Origin: Methylococcales bacterium
GTDB taxonomy: Bacteria > Pseudomonadota > Gammaproteobacteria > Methylococcales > Methylomonadaceae
Direction: 5' to 3'
Assembly: GCA_026399095.1 (NCBI GenBank)
Contig: JAPLRP010000010.1
Span: 1 to 62,320 of the forward strand
DNA: 62,320 nt
Made by a program: the position numbers and the translations under genes. The notes beneath the pieces were generated by a model, which was not told where the DNA came from, did no database searches, and worked only from the letters and a program-made list of their open reading frames with translations. Positions 35,501 to 43,415 of this stretch are shown here, piece by piece (the stretch's first letter is position 1; the number at the start of each line of letters is the position of its first letter).

Positions 35501-36290
35501 AATGACCGGGGACGGGGTTAATGATGCACCAGCTCTTAAAATTGCTGACATAGGTATTGCAATGGGCATCACTGGAACCGATGTAGCAAAGGAAGCAGCA
35601 ACAATGATACTAACGGATGATAATTTCGCTACAATAGTGAAAGCTATTAAAGAAGGGCGTGGCATTTACGAAAATATGATTAAATTTGTCCGCTTTCAAC
35701 TTTCAACCAACATCGGTGCTATTCTAAGTGTGGCTTTTGCCCCGCTAATGGGCGTACCTATTCCTTTTAATGCCATTCAATTATTATGGATTAATATAAT
35801 TATGGATGGCCCACCTGCGATGTCTCTGGGCGTTGATCCATCACGGATGAACTGTATGGAAGAACCGCCTCGTGAACCCAAAGCCCGAATACTATCATTG
35901 AGTCGGCTTGGCAATCTCTTTTGCTATGGCATCACAATGGCAATTGGTACGTTAGGCATTTTATTTTATGACTTAAAAACCAACTCCTCCCAGCATGCCA
36001 CCTCTATGGCTTTTACTAGCTTTGTATTGTTTCAACTATTTAATGTGTTTAATGCCCGCTCTGAAAAATACAGTACTTTTAACCGCTATTTTTTCGCCAA
36101 CAAAATGCTCTGGCTAGCTATTATCTCGATGATCTTATTACAAATACTGGTTATTAACTGGCCACCGGCCCAAACTATTTTTAATACGACTGCCTTGACA
36201 CAACTGGATTGGTTAATTGCAGTCGCAGTCGCATCATCTATTCTTGTTCTTGAAGAACTGCGAAAATTATTACGCCAACTAGTATCTTAA
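32574..36290 (+). CDS. Fusion of AI-2E/YdiK-family permease with a P2A-type cation ATPase
   Basis: One uninterrupted 1238-codon frame. Residues 1-350 form an AI-2E/PerM-type permease with about eight hydrophobic helices. Residues about 360-1238 form a complete P2A ATPase: an N-terminal actuator lead, TGES (526-529), PEGL in TM4 (643-646), DKTGTLT with phosphorylated D686, a hinge MTGDGVNDAP near 978-987, and six C-terminal helices. In TM6 the motif is N1074-I-I-M1077-D1078-GPPA, as in secretory-pathway (SPCA/PMR1) Ca/Mn pumps; the TM5 glutamate of SERCA site I is replaced by alanine. A CNNM-type gene follows 43 bases later. Likely substrates are Ca2+ or Mn2+. Confidence 0.88.
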   Translation: MTDLLGNRPLRQMIPAILLTGLLILSFMVISDLLISLIWAVIIAYIMWPPYQWLKFKLKNKANLSAALMSIIIATIISLITFWLITLLQDESKSAYQSLAINFSQEPHQLPSFIIKIPWLGAYLQECLDRLIDDRTELISQLGDWAKQWLGGLAKFIGDVGQNAIKFGVILVTVFFCFRDGKEIIQQLQQGLVQYLGKYQHVYLNAAGNTTRAVVYGLVLAALGQGLLAGVGYSIAGVKAPVLFGALTALLALIPMGATLVWLPTGITLILMDQLWPGLGLLLWGFLVVSTVDNVIRPLVISGASRVPFLVVLFGVLGGLKTFGAVGLFLGPVILAVLLSVWQSWLKLQKEEYSPELRKQQIWHALSINQVIKCLASNHAEGLTQIIAAERLIRYGTNRLIEKKPRSALSLLLTQFKSFLILVLILAAILASAVGDLKDGIVILVVVVINALLGFYQEFKAEKSLLALKKMLSFQAKVRRNGITLEIPADQLVPGDIVILEAGCKIPADGRVIMAHTLEVDESSLTGESIPVTKHTDTIENNLITLAERSNMLYMNNTITRGRSEIIVTSTGMDTEIGKLAYLLTQTEDGTTPLKVQLDSLGKRMVACTLGIIIILFVAALWRGEPLIQTVFTAIALAVAAIPEGLPAVVTVTLALGMHRMARQQAIIKRLSAVETLGCTTVICTDKTGTLTVNQMTARSIYYNDQNYTVSGEGYNLAGEIVPGNSPNNLSDLMLALALCNNSHLQDNQLLGDPMECALLVLAAKAGIIQKQAKSQLPRIAEIPFDAEHKFMATFHRQGDTIKIFIKGAPEILLKLSQSLVDKNQNLLPFHEKELLVQNDIMASSGLRVLGVAVTSVPANTIELDGDLFQYIKGLTFIALVGLMDPPRAEAREAIKLCQQAGIAVKMITGDQKVTAIAIGKELGLSGEVIDGEELAGLDDKSLAICINTIGIFARTAPEQKVRIIQALKADGHIVAMTGDGVNDAPALKIADIGIAMGITGTDVAKEAATMILTDDNFATIVKAIKEGRGIYENMIKFVRFQLSTNIGAILSVAFAPLMGVPIPFNAIQLLWINIIMDGPPAMSLGVDPSRMNCMEEPPREPKARILSLSRLGNLFCYGITMAIGTLGILFYDLKTNSSQHATSMAFTSFVLFQLFNVFNARSEKYSTFNRYFFANKMLWLAIISMILLQILVINWPPAQTIFNTTALTQLDWLIAVAVASSILVLEELRKLLRQLVS

Positions 36291-36333
36291 AAAAATATGC
36301 ACCTAACTAACTTGTTAAAAATACACTTCAAAT

Positions 36334-37656
36334 ATGAATAATCTTTTTCTGATAATTGTCGCTTTTCTATTGGTTGCGTTAAATGGTTTTTTTGTAGCGG
36401 CAGAATTTAGCCTAGTTAAATTACGGCAGACCCGCATACGTCAGATAGCCAAAACAAAAGGTTGGCGTGGAGTTATTCTTTCAAAAGTACACTCAAAGCT
36501 TGATGCCTATTTATCCGCTTGCCAACTGGGCATTACACTTGCTTCATTAGGCCTAGGCTGGGTTGGTGAACCGGCATTCGCAAAGATTCTGGAGCCCCTA
36601 TTTTTTAGATTGGAAATCACGGCACCAGAACTGATTCATGGTATATCGTTTACTTTTGCTTTTTCGATTATCTCGTTTTTACATATTGTTGTGGGTGAAC
36701 TAGCACCTAAATCAATGGCTATTCGAAATCCTGAAAGAATTGGTTTATGGTGCGCAGGGCCAATTTATGGCTTTTATTGGTTAATGTATCCAGCCATCTG
36801 GTTACTTAACTCAAGTGCAAACTTAATACTACGGCTTTTTGGGTTAGGCAATGTGCATGGACAAGATGCTAACTATTCGGCTGACGAACTTAAACTTATT
36901 TTACGCGGTAACGGTCAAGACGATCGATTTACCCGTGATGAATGGAACATTCTGGCCAAAACACTAGACTTCAGCACACTGGAAGTATCTGATCTAATGC
37001 GCCCCATCCATGAGATGGTTGCGTTACACTGCAGCAAATCTTGGCAGGTAAATCTTAAAACCGTTTATGAAAAACGCTTTAGCCGATATCCCTATTTCGA
37101 CACAAATGGTATTGATATACTGGGAGTCATCCATTTAAAGGACCTGTTTTTTGCCCAGCAGGAAGGTAAACAAATTACTGACTTTCATCAATACTTGCGA
37201 CCTATTCAATACTTCTCACCGGACACACCCGCGCTGGAATTATTTCGTTACTTTCGTATGGGAGCCGCTCATTTTGCAATCATTGGACAGAAAGGACAAA
37301 AAGGACAAGGCTTCATTACTTTAGATAATTTATTAAGTGCCATGGTCGGCGAGATTCGCGACGAGTTTCGTCAAAATAATAATGACTGGAATAGACTTGA
37401 TGATGGCTCTCTAATTGTTAAAGGCAGCCTGCCTATCTTCTCACTAGAGCGCATCTTAGGTATCGATATTGAAAATGAAGAACTCGAACTTGAAGATGAA
37501 GTATCCATCGGGGGTCTAATTATGTCTAAGCTTCAGGATATTCCTGTAGAAGGGCAAAAAATAGAATTTAATCAATTTAATATCATCATCAGAAAAATGA
37601 ATGGCCCACGAACTGTTTTTGTTGAAATTCATCCCAACAAAACTAACGACCTTTAA
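36334..37656 (+). CDS. CNNM/CorC (HlyC) family membrane protein
   Basis: A 440-residue protein: a DUF21 transmembrane domain (about 1-185, starting LFLIIVAFLLVALNGFFVAA), a CBS pair (about 205-335, 'VSDLMRP', 'VIHLKDLF') and a C-terminal CorC_HlyC domain (about 350-435, 'DDGSLIVKGSLPIFSLERIL'). The family covers magnesium and cobalt efflux or tolerance proteins. It probably forms an operon with the ATPase fusion upstream, pointing to a divalent-cation homeostasis unit. Older annotations call such proteins hemolysins; that label is not supported here. Confidence 0.9.
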   Translation: MNNLFLIIVAFLLVALNGFFVAAEFSLVKLRQTRIRQIAKTKGWRGVILSKVHSKLDAYLSACQLGITLASLGLGWVGEPAFAKILEPLFFRLEITAPELIHGISFTFAFSIISFLHIVVGELAPKSMAIRNPERIGLWCAGPIYGFYWLMYPAIWLLNSSANLILRLFGLGNVHGQDANYSADELKLILRGNGQDDRFTRDEWNILAKTLDFSTLEVSDLMRPIHEMVALHCSKSWQVNLKTVYEKRFSRYPYFDTNGIDILGVIHLKDLFFAQQEGKQITDFHQYLRPIQYFSPDTPALELFRYFRMGAAHFAIIGQKGQKGQGFITLDNLLSAMVGEIRDEFRQNNNDWNRLDDGSLIVKGSLPIFSLERILGIDIENEELELEDEVSIGGLIMSKLQDIPVEGQKIEFNQFNIIIRKMNGPRTVFVEIHPNKTNDL

Positions 37657-37770
37657 ATTTGCTTAACAAACTATCCTTTTTAAGGTACCTGAAGGATAAA
37701 ACAGCAGTAGAAAGACTATCTCCCCCCACGTTATTGTTCGAGGACTAAGGCTAATTAATGACAAAAAATG

Positions 37771-37801
37771 AACCATCACCAATAAATCATCGGTGATGGT
37801 T
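37771..37801. terminator. Bidirectional rho-independent terminator
   Basis: AACCATCACC (37771-37780) pairs perfectly with GGTGATGGTT (37792-37801) around an 11-base loop. AATTTTTAA follows on the plus strand, and CATTTTTTGTC follows on the minus strand. It separates the convergent CNNM and lipoprotein genes. Confidence 0.82.
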
Positions 37802-37868
37802 AATTTTTAATGATTCCGATAAAAAAACCTTTAATGCTCTAAAATGTAACGGCAATAAAAGGGTCAGT

Positions 37869-38606
37869 CTATTTTGCCAAATCAGGACTAATCCAGCCCT
37901 GCTTAGAGAAGTATTTAGCAAGTTCCGTTGTAATTTTATCCGCCATATCCTCTGCCTGATGAGCGGAAGCTGATTTATAAATGTTAGCTGCACCCTTTGC
38001 AGCATTAACTCCAACTGTCGCAGCAGTTCCCGCACCGGCGGCTGCTCCAACGGGCCCCAAGACTACAGCACCAGGTTTTTCACCACTATCAGCATGAGCG
38101 TCAAAACCGATTAACTCTTTATTTCCTAAAGATGAGGGAGCCAATACACTTACGGTGGCATCCAATGAAGATTGTCCAGCCCCAAAACCTATCACATTTC
38201 TACGAATACTATTGCCTTCATCAATATTAGTAATCTGACCTGTAATCCCAATTGTTCCAGGAGTTAGTGACAAGCTTTCATCGGCACGCTTAGGATTTAA
38301 CCCCAAAGCAGCTATTTTCTTCATCAATTCTGCTGCAAGAGCATCTGCCACTTCTTTGCTCAGCTGTGTTTTTGCTGTTGTATCACTCTCACTTTCAATG
38401 GTTCTTTTTAACCTGGAAATAGGACTTGAACTTTGCTGGACTGCTTGCAAATTGACTGGAAAATTATAAATCAATACCGTACTTGGCTTAGATAAACCAG
38501 AGGCGACATCCTCGTAGGTTGTCTTAACATTATTTTTAGCACAACTTACAACTAATAAACATACCAACCCGGTTGTTGTTATTTTTAAAGCATTCTTTAA
38601 GCGCAT
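37869..38606 (-). CDS. DUF4410-like lipoprotein
   Basis: A 245-residue lipoprotein with lipobox VVSC (C22). The body reads STVLIYNFPVN, then a segment with 'VADALAAELMKKIAALGL' and 'GTIGITGQITNIDEGNSIRRN', and 'GAGQSSLDATVSV', all features of the DUF4410 family. A Gly/Ala-rich stretch (about 190-215) resembles a glycine-zipper or linker, and a final helix follows. The ATG at 38606 has AGGA seven bases upstream; a longer frame adds an implausible N-terminus. Function unknown, periplasmic or outer-membrane location likely. Confidence 0.75.
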   Translation of the reverse strand: MRLKNALKITTTGLVCLLVVSCAKNNVKTTYEDVASGLSKPSTVLIYNFPVNLQAVQQSSSPISRLKRTIESESDTTAKTQLSKEVADALAAELMKKIAALGLNPKRADESLSLTPGTIGITGQITNIDEGNSIRRNVIGFGAGQSSLDATVSVLAPSSLGNKELIGFDAHADSGEKPGAVVLGPVGAAAGAGTAATVGVNAAKGAANIYKSASAHQAEDMADKITTELAKYFSKQGWISPDLAK

Positions 38607-38667
38607 AACTATTCCTAATTTAAAAATTGTTGAACCAAAATATAAAGATGTGACGAAAATGATACGT

Positions 38668-39438
38668 TTATCGTAAAAATCGCCCACCACTAATATCAAT
38701 CAAAGCACCGTTAATATGTGATGACATATCACTGGCAAGAAAAAGCACAGAGCTTGCCACTTCTTCCGCATAAGTGTTTCGACCTAATGGGGTCTGTTTA
38801 CGATAATTTTCCATCATCTCTTCTGTCGAATGAATTTCGTGATGTTGGGTTTCGACTGTTCCAGGCATCACTGAATTAGTGCGTACTTGCGGCGCCAATT
38901 CTTTAGCTAAGGTATGCGTAAAGACCATGAGACCGCCTTTTGCAGCAGCATAAGAACCACCCCCATTAGCACCACCCGTTTGTACTGAAAGAGACAAGAT
39001 ATTAATAATTCGACCACTTCCTGTTGCCCGCAAATGAGGAATCGCTCGCTTGGTTAACAAAAAAGCACTGGTCAAATTAAGATCGAGTGATTTATTCCAA
39101 TTCGCCAGAGTACAATCCTCAATTCTGGCGCGCTTAACCAAACCGCCTCCATTATTTACCAAAATATCAAGACGACCTGCATTGGACACCAACTTATCTA
39201 CAACAGCGTTGGCTTCATCCTCGTTAGTAAGATCGGCAGGCAATAATATAGACTTAATATTTTGGGACGCTAATTCATCCCGGAGTTGTTCAGCCCCTTG
39301 CTTACTGGAATGATAGTGTATACCAATAAAAGCTCCTGCCCGCCCTAATGCCAAGGCTACAGCACTTCCAATACCAACTCCCGCTCCGCTAACCAAGGCA
39401 ACCTTGCCCGTTAGATTTAATGTTTGTTCTGGAAACAT
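38668..39438 (-). CDS. Short-chain dehydrogenase/reductase, FabG-like
   Basis: Classical SDR of 256 residues: cofactor motif SGAGVGIG (17-24), NNGG (95-98, the usual NNAG with one change) and active-site Y163-x3-K167 with the serine near 149-151. A histidine-rich segment QHHEIHSTEEMM precedes the last helix. The substrate is not predictable; 3-oxoacyl-ACP reductase-like or sugar/steroid alcohol oxidation are all possible. AAGG precedes the ATG. It lies between a peroxiredoxin and the DUF4410-like lipoprotein on the same strand. Confidence 0.88.
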   Translation of the reverse strand: MFPEQTLNLTGKVALVSGAGVGIGSAVALALGRAGAFIGIHYHSSKQGAEQLRDELASQNIKSILLPADLTNEDEANAVVDKLVSNAGRLDILVNNGGGLVKRARIEDCTLANWNKSLDLNLTSAFLLTKRAIPHLRATGSGRIINILSLSVQTGGANGGGSYAAAKGGLMVFTHTLAKELAPQVRTNSVMPGTVETQHHEIHSTEEMMENYRKQTPLGRNTYAEEVASSVLFLASDMSSHINGALIDISGGRFLR

Positions 39439-39462
39439 ATAAATACCTTTCTCCGTATAATC

Positions 39463-39927
39463 TTAAAGGCTTTTTATTTTTTCCAGTACCTCTTCAGCAT
39501 GACCCTCTGGTGTTACACCATAAATCACATCAACGAGAACTCCTTGCTTATTGATAATAAAAGTAGAGCGAAAAATAGCCATACTTTTAACGCCATTTTT
39601 TTCTCTTTCTCGCCACACACCGTAGCTTTCACAAAGTTCGCCAGTTGTATCAGCCAATAACTCTACTTTTAAGCCAAATTTGTTAATGAAATCAACATGA
39701 CTTTCACAAGAATCCTTACTTACCCCAATAACAATCGTGTCATTTTCTCCAAACTTTTCAGCAAGTCGAGTAAAGTCATTGGCCTCTATTGTGCAGCCAG
39801 GCGTGTCATCTTTAGGATAAAAATATAAAACTATATTCTTTTTACCCAAAAAATCAGACGAACTAACTATCTCATTAAGTTGATTAGGCGAACTAAAAGA
39901 AGGGGCCAGTTGATTATTTTCTAACAT
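39463..39927 (-). CDS. bcp: Bcp/PrxQ-type peroxiredoxin
   Basis: Thiol peroxidase of 154 residues with the peroxidatic cysteine C45 in DDTPGCTIEA and the family ending with a TFIINKQG segment. The resolving cysteine that many Bcp proteins have five residues later is asparagine here (N50), so either another cysteine ('SKDSCESH' or 'GELCESYG') or an external thiol resolves the sulfenic acid. AAGGA lies seven bases before the ATG. First gene of a minus-strand group with the SDR. Confidence 0.92.
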   Translation of the reverse strand: MLENNQLAPSFSSPNQLNEIVSSSDFLGKKNIVLYFYPKDDTPGCTIEANDFTRLAEKFGENDTIVIGVSKDSCESHVDFINKFGLKVELLADTTGELCESYGVWREREKNGVKSMAIFRSTFIINKQGVLVDVIYGVTPEGHAEEVLEKIKSL

Positions 39928-40095
39928 AAAAAATCCTTAATAAAACTAACAACGCATTGAAAAAATAAAATCTTAAGATAATTATCAGACTATCCTAGTC
40001 GGCAAAAAAAATAAAGTACAGCCGATAAATATTATCAAGGTAACTATACCATGGAGACATTTAAGTTCTAGCGTAAATTTTAAGACCGTCATCAA

Positions 40096-41985
40096 TCATT
40101 TTTGATTCAGATGCTTAAGCAAAATGCGCCTAACTTCTTCAATTGCCAAAGGATGTCCTTGAACAGAATGCCCTGACCTGACAATATATTCTGACTCGAC
40201 ATTATCAATGTGTGCGCTACTGTATTCAACCACACCATCATTACCTGTCTTAATATCTAAACCAGGCAAAACTGCAATGATGGAATTATCTATTACGCCG
40301 GGAGCCAAAGGACTTTCAACCAGCGCCTTCATCATTGGATTTCCGGGTGTCATACCATCAATACTGGTCGGTAATTTATCGTTTAATCCAGGAGGCATCT
40401 TCACCTGCCCAGACAATTGAGCAAACTTTGCCCCCCCACCTTTAACTAAATCAATGGGTAATGTCATTAAGCGTCTACTTAAATTACGCACCCAGTCCTT
40501 AGTAAGAAAACTGCCGCGATGTGGAGTAGAAATATAAATTACATGTTTCACGAAAGGCAGTGATTTAAAGAACAAAGCCTTGCTCATGTTGGCTTTTATC
40601 AATGGATCGACATCAAGTGACTCAAATGACTGATCACTAATAACTCGCCAGAACCTGTTCCCCGAATCAACAGCCATCAAATTTGTCAGCAATCCACCCT
40701 GACTATGTCCAATTATCACCATCTCACTCATCGCTGGATCTTTATGTTCAGGATCAAGTCGTTCAACCATTTTTGTTAAGGTTTCACGTAATATTGCTGC
40801 CGAACTAACAATGGGAGCGTTACTGGTATACTCGTAGAACCAAAACTGATAGCGTTTGCGTAGAACCGGATCGTTGCGTAAGGTATTAACCATCTCAGCC
40901 CAAGCAACTGGACTACTGACTGTACCGTGAACTAAAACTACCGGAATACGCCCTGGCTGATAAGGTTGAACAAGCAGCATATGATTTTCAACTTGAGCCC
41001 CATAAAAGAAGTTTTTCAATCCTACATTCCATAACTCGGGATCATTCAGGCGATAAGCAAGTGGAGCGGTGGTATCTGTCTGCAACGGCACCTGCTTGCC
41101 ATTAACCACGACCTCACTATCGTCATAAGCTGAATAGAGTTCAAGTATTGCACTGCCACGCCCGGCCTGTAAGTCCCGTAAGTTGCCATTTATACGCAGA
41201 AAGGCAGTGATAGGTAAAGCGCCACCGTTCGGGGCCTCACTGGTTTTATTGGTAACCCCGATGATTGGCAAACCCAATCCTGGCGTACGGTTACGAACAG
41301 TAAAGCCATAAACATCATAGGCATCAGAAGGATAATAAGCCTCAAAATCATTAGGTTTCCAGCCCAATTCGTCAGTCACCAGTGAAATCGTTAAAAGTCC
41401 ACTAGTCAGCTTACGAACGCCTCCTTTAAGCACAAGATCGTCACCATTGACTCGCTTGAAACCATGATCCAATGCCCTATTATAAAGCTCACAAGCCTCC
41501 CGGAATCGATTATCGTAAGGACTTGGTAGTGACTGTTTACCTTCACTCAATAAATAAAGATAGGCATAAACAGCCGACTGCAAGAAAACGTCTTGCGCTC
41601 GTATTGTTGTTAATGCATCAACAGTGTTTTCGGGTAACATCTCTCCATAGGCATAACTCATTTCAGCCAAAGCAAATAACAAATCCCGTCGATCGTCTTT
41701 TAATGCAGTCTGATGCAAGTTAAGAATTGCTTGCTGGGGATCCTGGTTGTATAGCTCCAATAAATTAAAACGATGAAGAACAGCTTTGGTGTCGTTGTTA
41801 ATTTTACCTGCATGAGAGAGTGGGTTTGCTGTAGCATTTTGGTAGGATTGTTCGGGTGTTACTTTAGTGATTCCTATCGGGGAAGCACACCCTGTTAATA
41901 ATAAAAATACTGCCAAGCCCGCTTGATAAAGCACAAATCGGCTAACACGTGTTATAAAAACAACAGAAAAAGTATGAGTGTTCAT
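40096..41985 (-). CDS. Lipoprotein alpha/beta hydrolase (lipase-like)
   Basis: A 629-residue protein from the ATG at 41985: signal peptide with lipobox LTGC (C33), an N-terminal helical region with TPR-like features (about 60-160; 'AILNLHQTALKDDRRDLLFA'), a beta-rich middle, and a C-terminal alpha/beta hydrolase domain. The hydrolase has 'PVVLVHGTVSSPVAW' (oxyanion region) and nucleophile elbow GHSQGG with the serine near residue 425. Probably acts on lipids or esters at the envelope. Substrate unknown. Confidence 0.78.
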   Translation of the reverse strand: MNTHTFSVVFITRVSRFVLYQAGLAVFLLLTGCASPIGITKVTPEQSYQNATANPLSHAGKINNDTKAVLHRFNLLELYNQDPQQAILNLHQTALKDDRRDLLFALAEMSYAYGEMLPENTVDALTTIRAQDVFLQSAVYAYLYLLSEGKQSLPSPYDNRFREACELYNRALDHGFKRVNGDDLVLKGGVRKLTSGLLTISLVTDELGWKPNDFEAYYPSDAYDVYGFTVRNRTPGLGLPIIGVTNKTSEAPNGGALPITAFLRINGNLRDLQAGRGSAILELYSAYDDSEVVVNGKQVPLQTDTTAPLAYRLNDPELWNVGLKNFFYGAQVENHMLLVQPYQPGRIPVVLVHGTVSSPVAWAEMVNTLRNDPVLRKRYQFWFYEYTSNAPIVSSAAILRETLTKMVERLDPEHKDPAMSEMVIIGHSQGGLLTNLMAVDSGNRFWRVISDQSFESLDVDPLIKANMSKALFFKSLPFVKHVIYISTPHRGSFLTKDWVRNLSRRLMTLPIDLVKGGGAKFAQLSGQVKMPPGLNDKLPTSIDGMTPGNPMMKALVESPLAPGVIDNSIIAVLPGLDIKTGNDGVVEYSSAHIDNVESEYIVRSGHSVQGHPLAIEEVRRILLKHLNQK

Positions 41986-42200
41986 TTGAAAGGACTGGAT
42001 AGAACTCAGTGATTTTAATAGTATTATACAATCACATTTCCTCACCTCTAGCAATGTTATATTAATAGCTTTAACAATTATTATAAATTGACAATAATTC
42101 TAAGAACAGTGTAGTAGTATATTATTCATGTGAATGTAAGCGTCACTCGACTCCATCTCCAAAAACAACCCTCACATACCAAACTACCTAATAAAAAAGC

Positions 42201-43352
42201 ATGAGTTATTTAAAGTTAAACAGATACGATTATTACATTATTGTGCCTTTTATTATTGTTTTGATTTTAACTGCCATATTAATGACATTAATTCAATTCA
42301 ATTATTTTGATGCAGATAAACTTCAACCCAAAGATCAATTAATATCGGTTGTTGCAACTTCAATAAAATCCCCTGAGTCATCTATTCAAATCGGCGCCTA
42401 CATCGATAACATTTATAACCTATCTATTAATAATAAAACATTCGATGCCAATGGCTGGGTTTGGGTTACGTGGCCTGAAAAAGTAGAAGATTTTTTTCAA
42501 GCGCGCAAATTAACACCTGATAAATGGTTAAATTTTGCTAACGAGATTGATAATTGGGACTTCAAATTGGAGCAGTTTCATGATGCACCTATCAAACTAA
42601 AAAATGGCCATTTCCGTCAAGGCTTTAAGTTCTCTGGTCATTTTTATTTAAATGATATTTCCTTTTATAAATATCCATTCGAGACCTTAAATATACCGCT
42701 TATATTTGAATTGACTGACTTTAGTGAAATCAAAACAGACAAAAGCATTCATGATTTATACTTGATACCAGATCAATCCACTTCCGGTGTAGGGAGCTAT
42801 ATTGACCTGACTGGTTACAATACGATTGCTTTTAATGTCTTTTCTAAAATACATATATACGGTAGTAGTTTTGGCTCGGAAATCATGGAGACAAAACCAA
42901 TCAGTACTAATCAAGTAATATTTCAGACAACTTATAAACAGTCCACCAACGCAGCATTATTAACGCAGTTTTTACCATTAACTATTGTCATGTTATTGGT
43001 GCTTTTATCCCCTATGTTATCTTCATCGCTTTGGGATGTTCGTCTGGGCGTTCCCCCAACAGCTTTACTTACTTTAGTCTTTCTACAATTAGGTTATAGA
43101 GAAAAACTGCCCGATATCGCTTATATTACTTTTATAGATTCGATTTATAACTGCTGTTATTTAATTATATTAATCATATTCGTGCTTTTTCTGTGGGGAT
43201 CCAACAAAATAAACCTTGCTACCGAATCTGAAAAAGCACTGCTTATTGAGCAAATTGACTTAATAGATAAACGGTTCCAGCTAGCTATTCCGGCTATAAT
43301 GATTATTATAATTTTACTTGCATGGATAAGAGTTAATCATTTACATCCATGA
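42201..43352 (+). CDS. Pentameric ligand-gated ion channel-like protein
   Basis: A 383-residue protein with an N-terminal anchor helix (about 11-33), a beta-rich extracytoplasmic domain (48-245) and four helices (about 251-270, 283-298, 309-332, 361-377). Features shared with Cys-loop receptors are IGAYIDNIYNLSINNKTFDA leading to 'WVWVTWPE', the KYPFETLNIPLIFE loop (the 'FPFD-Q' element), and a proline-rich TM2 lead 'RLGVPPTALLTLVFLQLG' followed by 'LPDIAYITFIDSIY'. No cysteine loop is present, as usual in prokaryotes. The N-terminal anchor instead of a cleaved signal peptide is unusual. Confidence 0.65.
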   Translation: MSYLKLNRYDYYIIVPFIIVLILTAILMTLIQFNYFDADKLQPKDQLISVVATSIKSPESSIQIGAYIDNIYNLSINNKTFDANGWVWVTWPEKVEDFFQARKLTPDKWLNFANEIDNWDFKLEQFHDAPIKLKNGHFRQGFKFSGHFYLNDISFYKYPFETLNIPLIFELTDFSEIKTDKSIHDLYLIPDQSTSGVGSYIDLTGYNTIAFNVFSKIHIYGSSFGSEIMETKPISTNQVIFQTTYKQSTNAALLTQFLPLTIVMLLVLLSPMLSSSLWDVRLGVPPTALLTLVFLQLGYREKLPDIAYITFIDSIYNCCYLIILIIFVLFLWGSNKINLATESEKALLIEQIDLIDKRFQLAIPAIMIIIILLAWIRVNHLHP

Positions 43353-43415
43353 TCTGGGATAGCTCACTTTCCAATAATAGCAAGTTACCCCGCTTCATTA
43401 ATAATCAATCCAAAG

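Noticed and set aside
32574-36290. Sequencing error joining two genes
   Set aside because: The frame is continuous without a stop or a suspicious homopolymer at the junction, and a linker of about 10 residues joins the domains cleanly; kept as a real fusion pending read support.
36334-37656. Hemolysin
   Set aside because: The DUF21-CBS-CorC_HlyC architecture is that of CNNM-type cation-transport proteins; the hemolysin label is historical.
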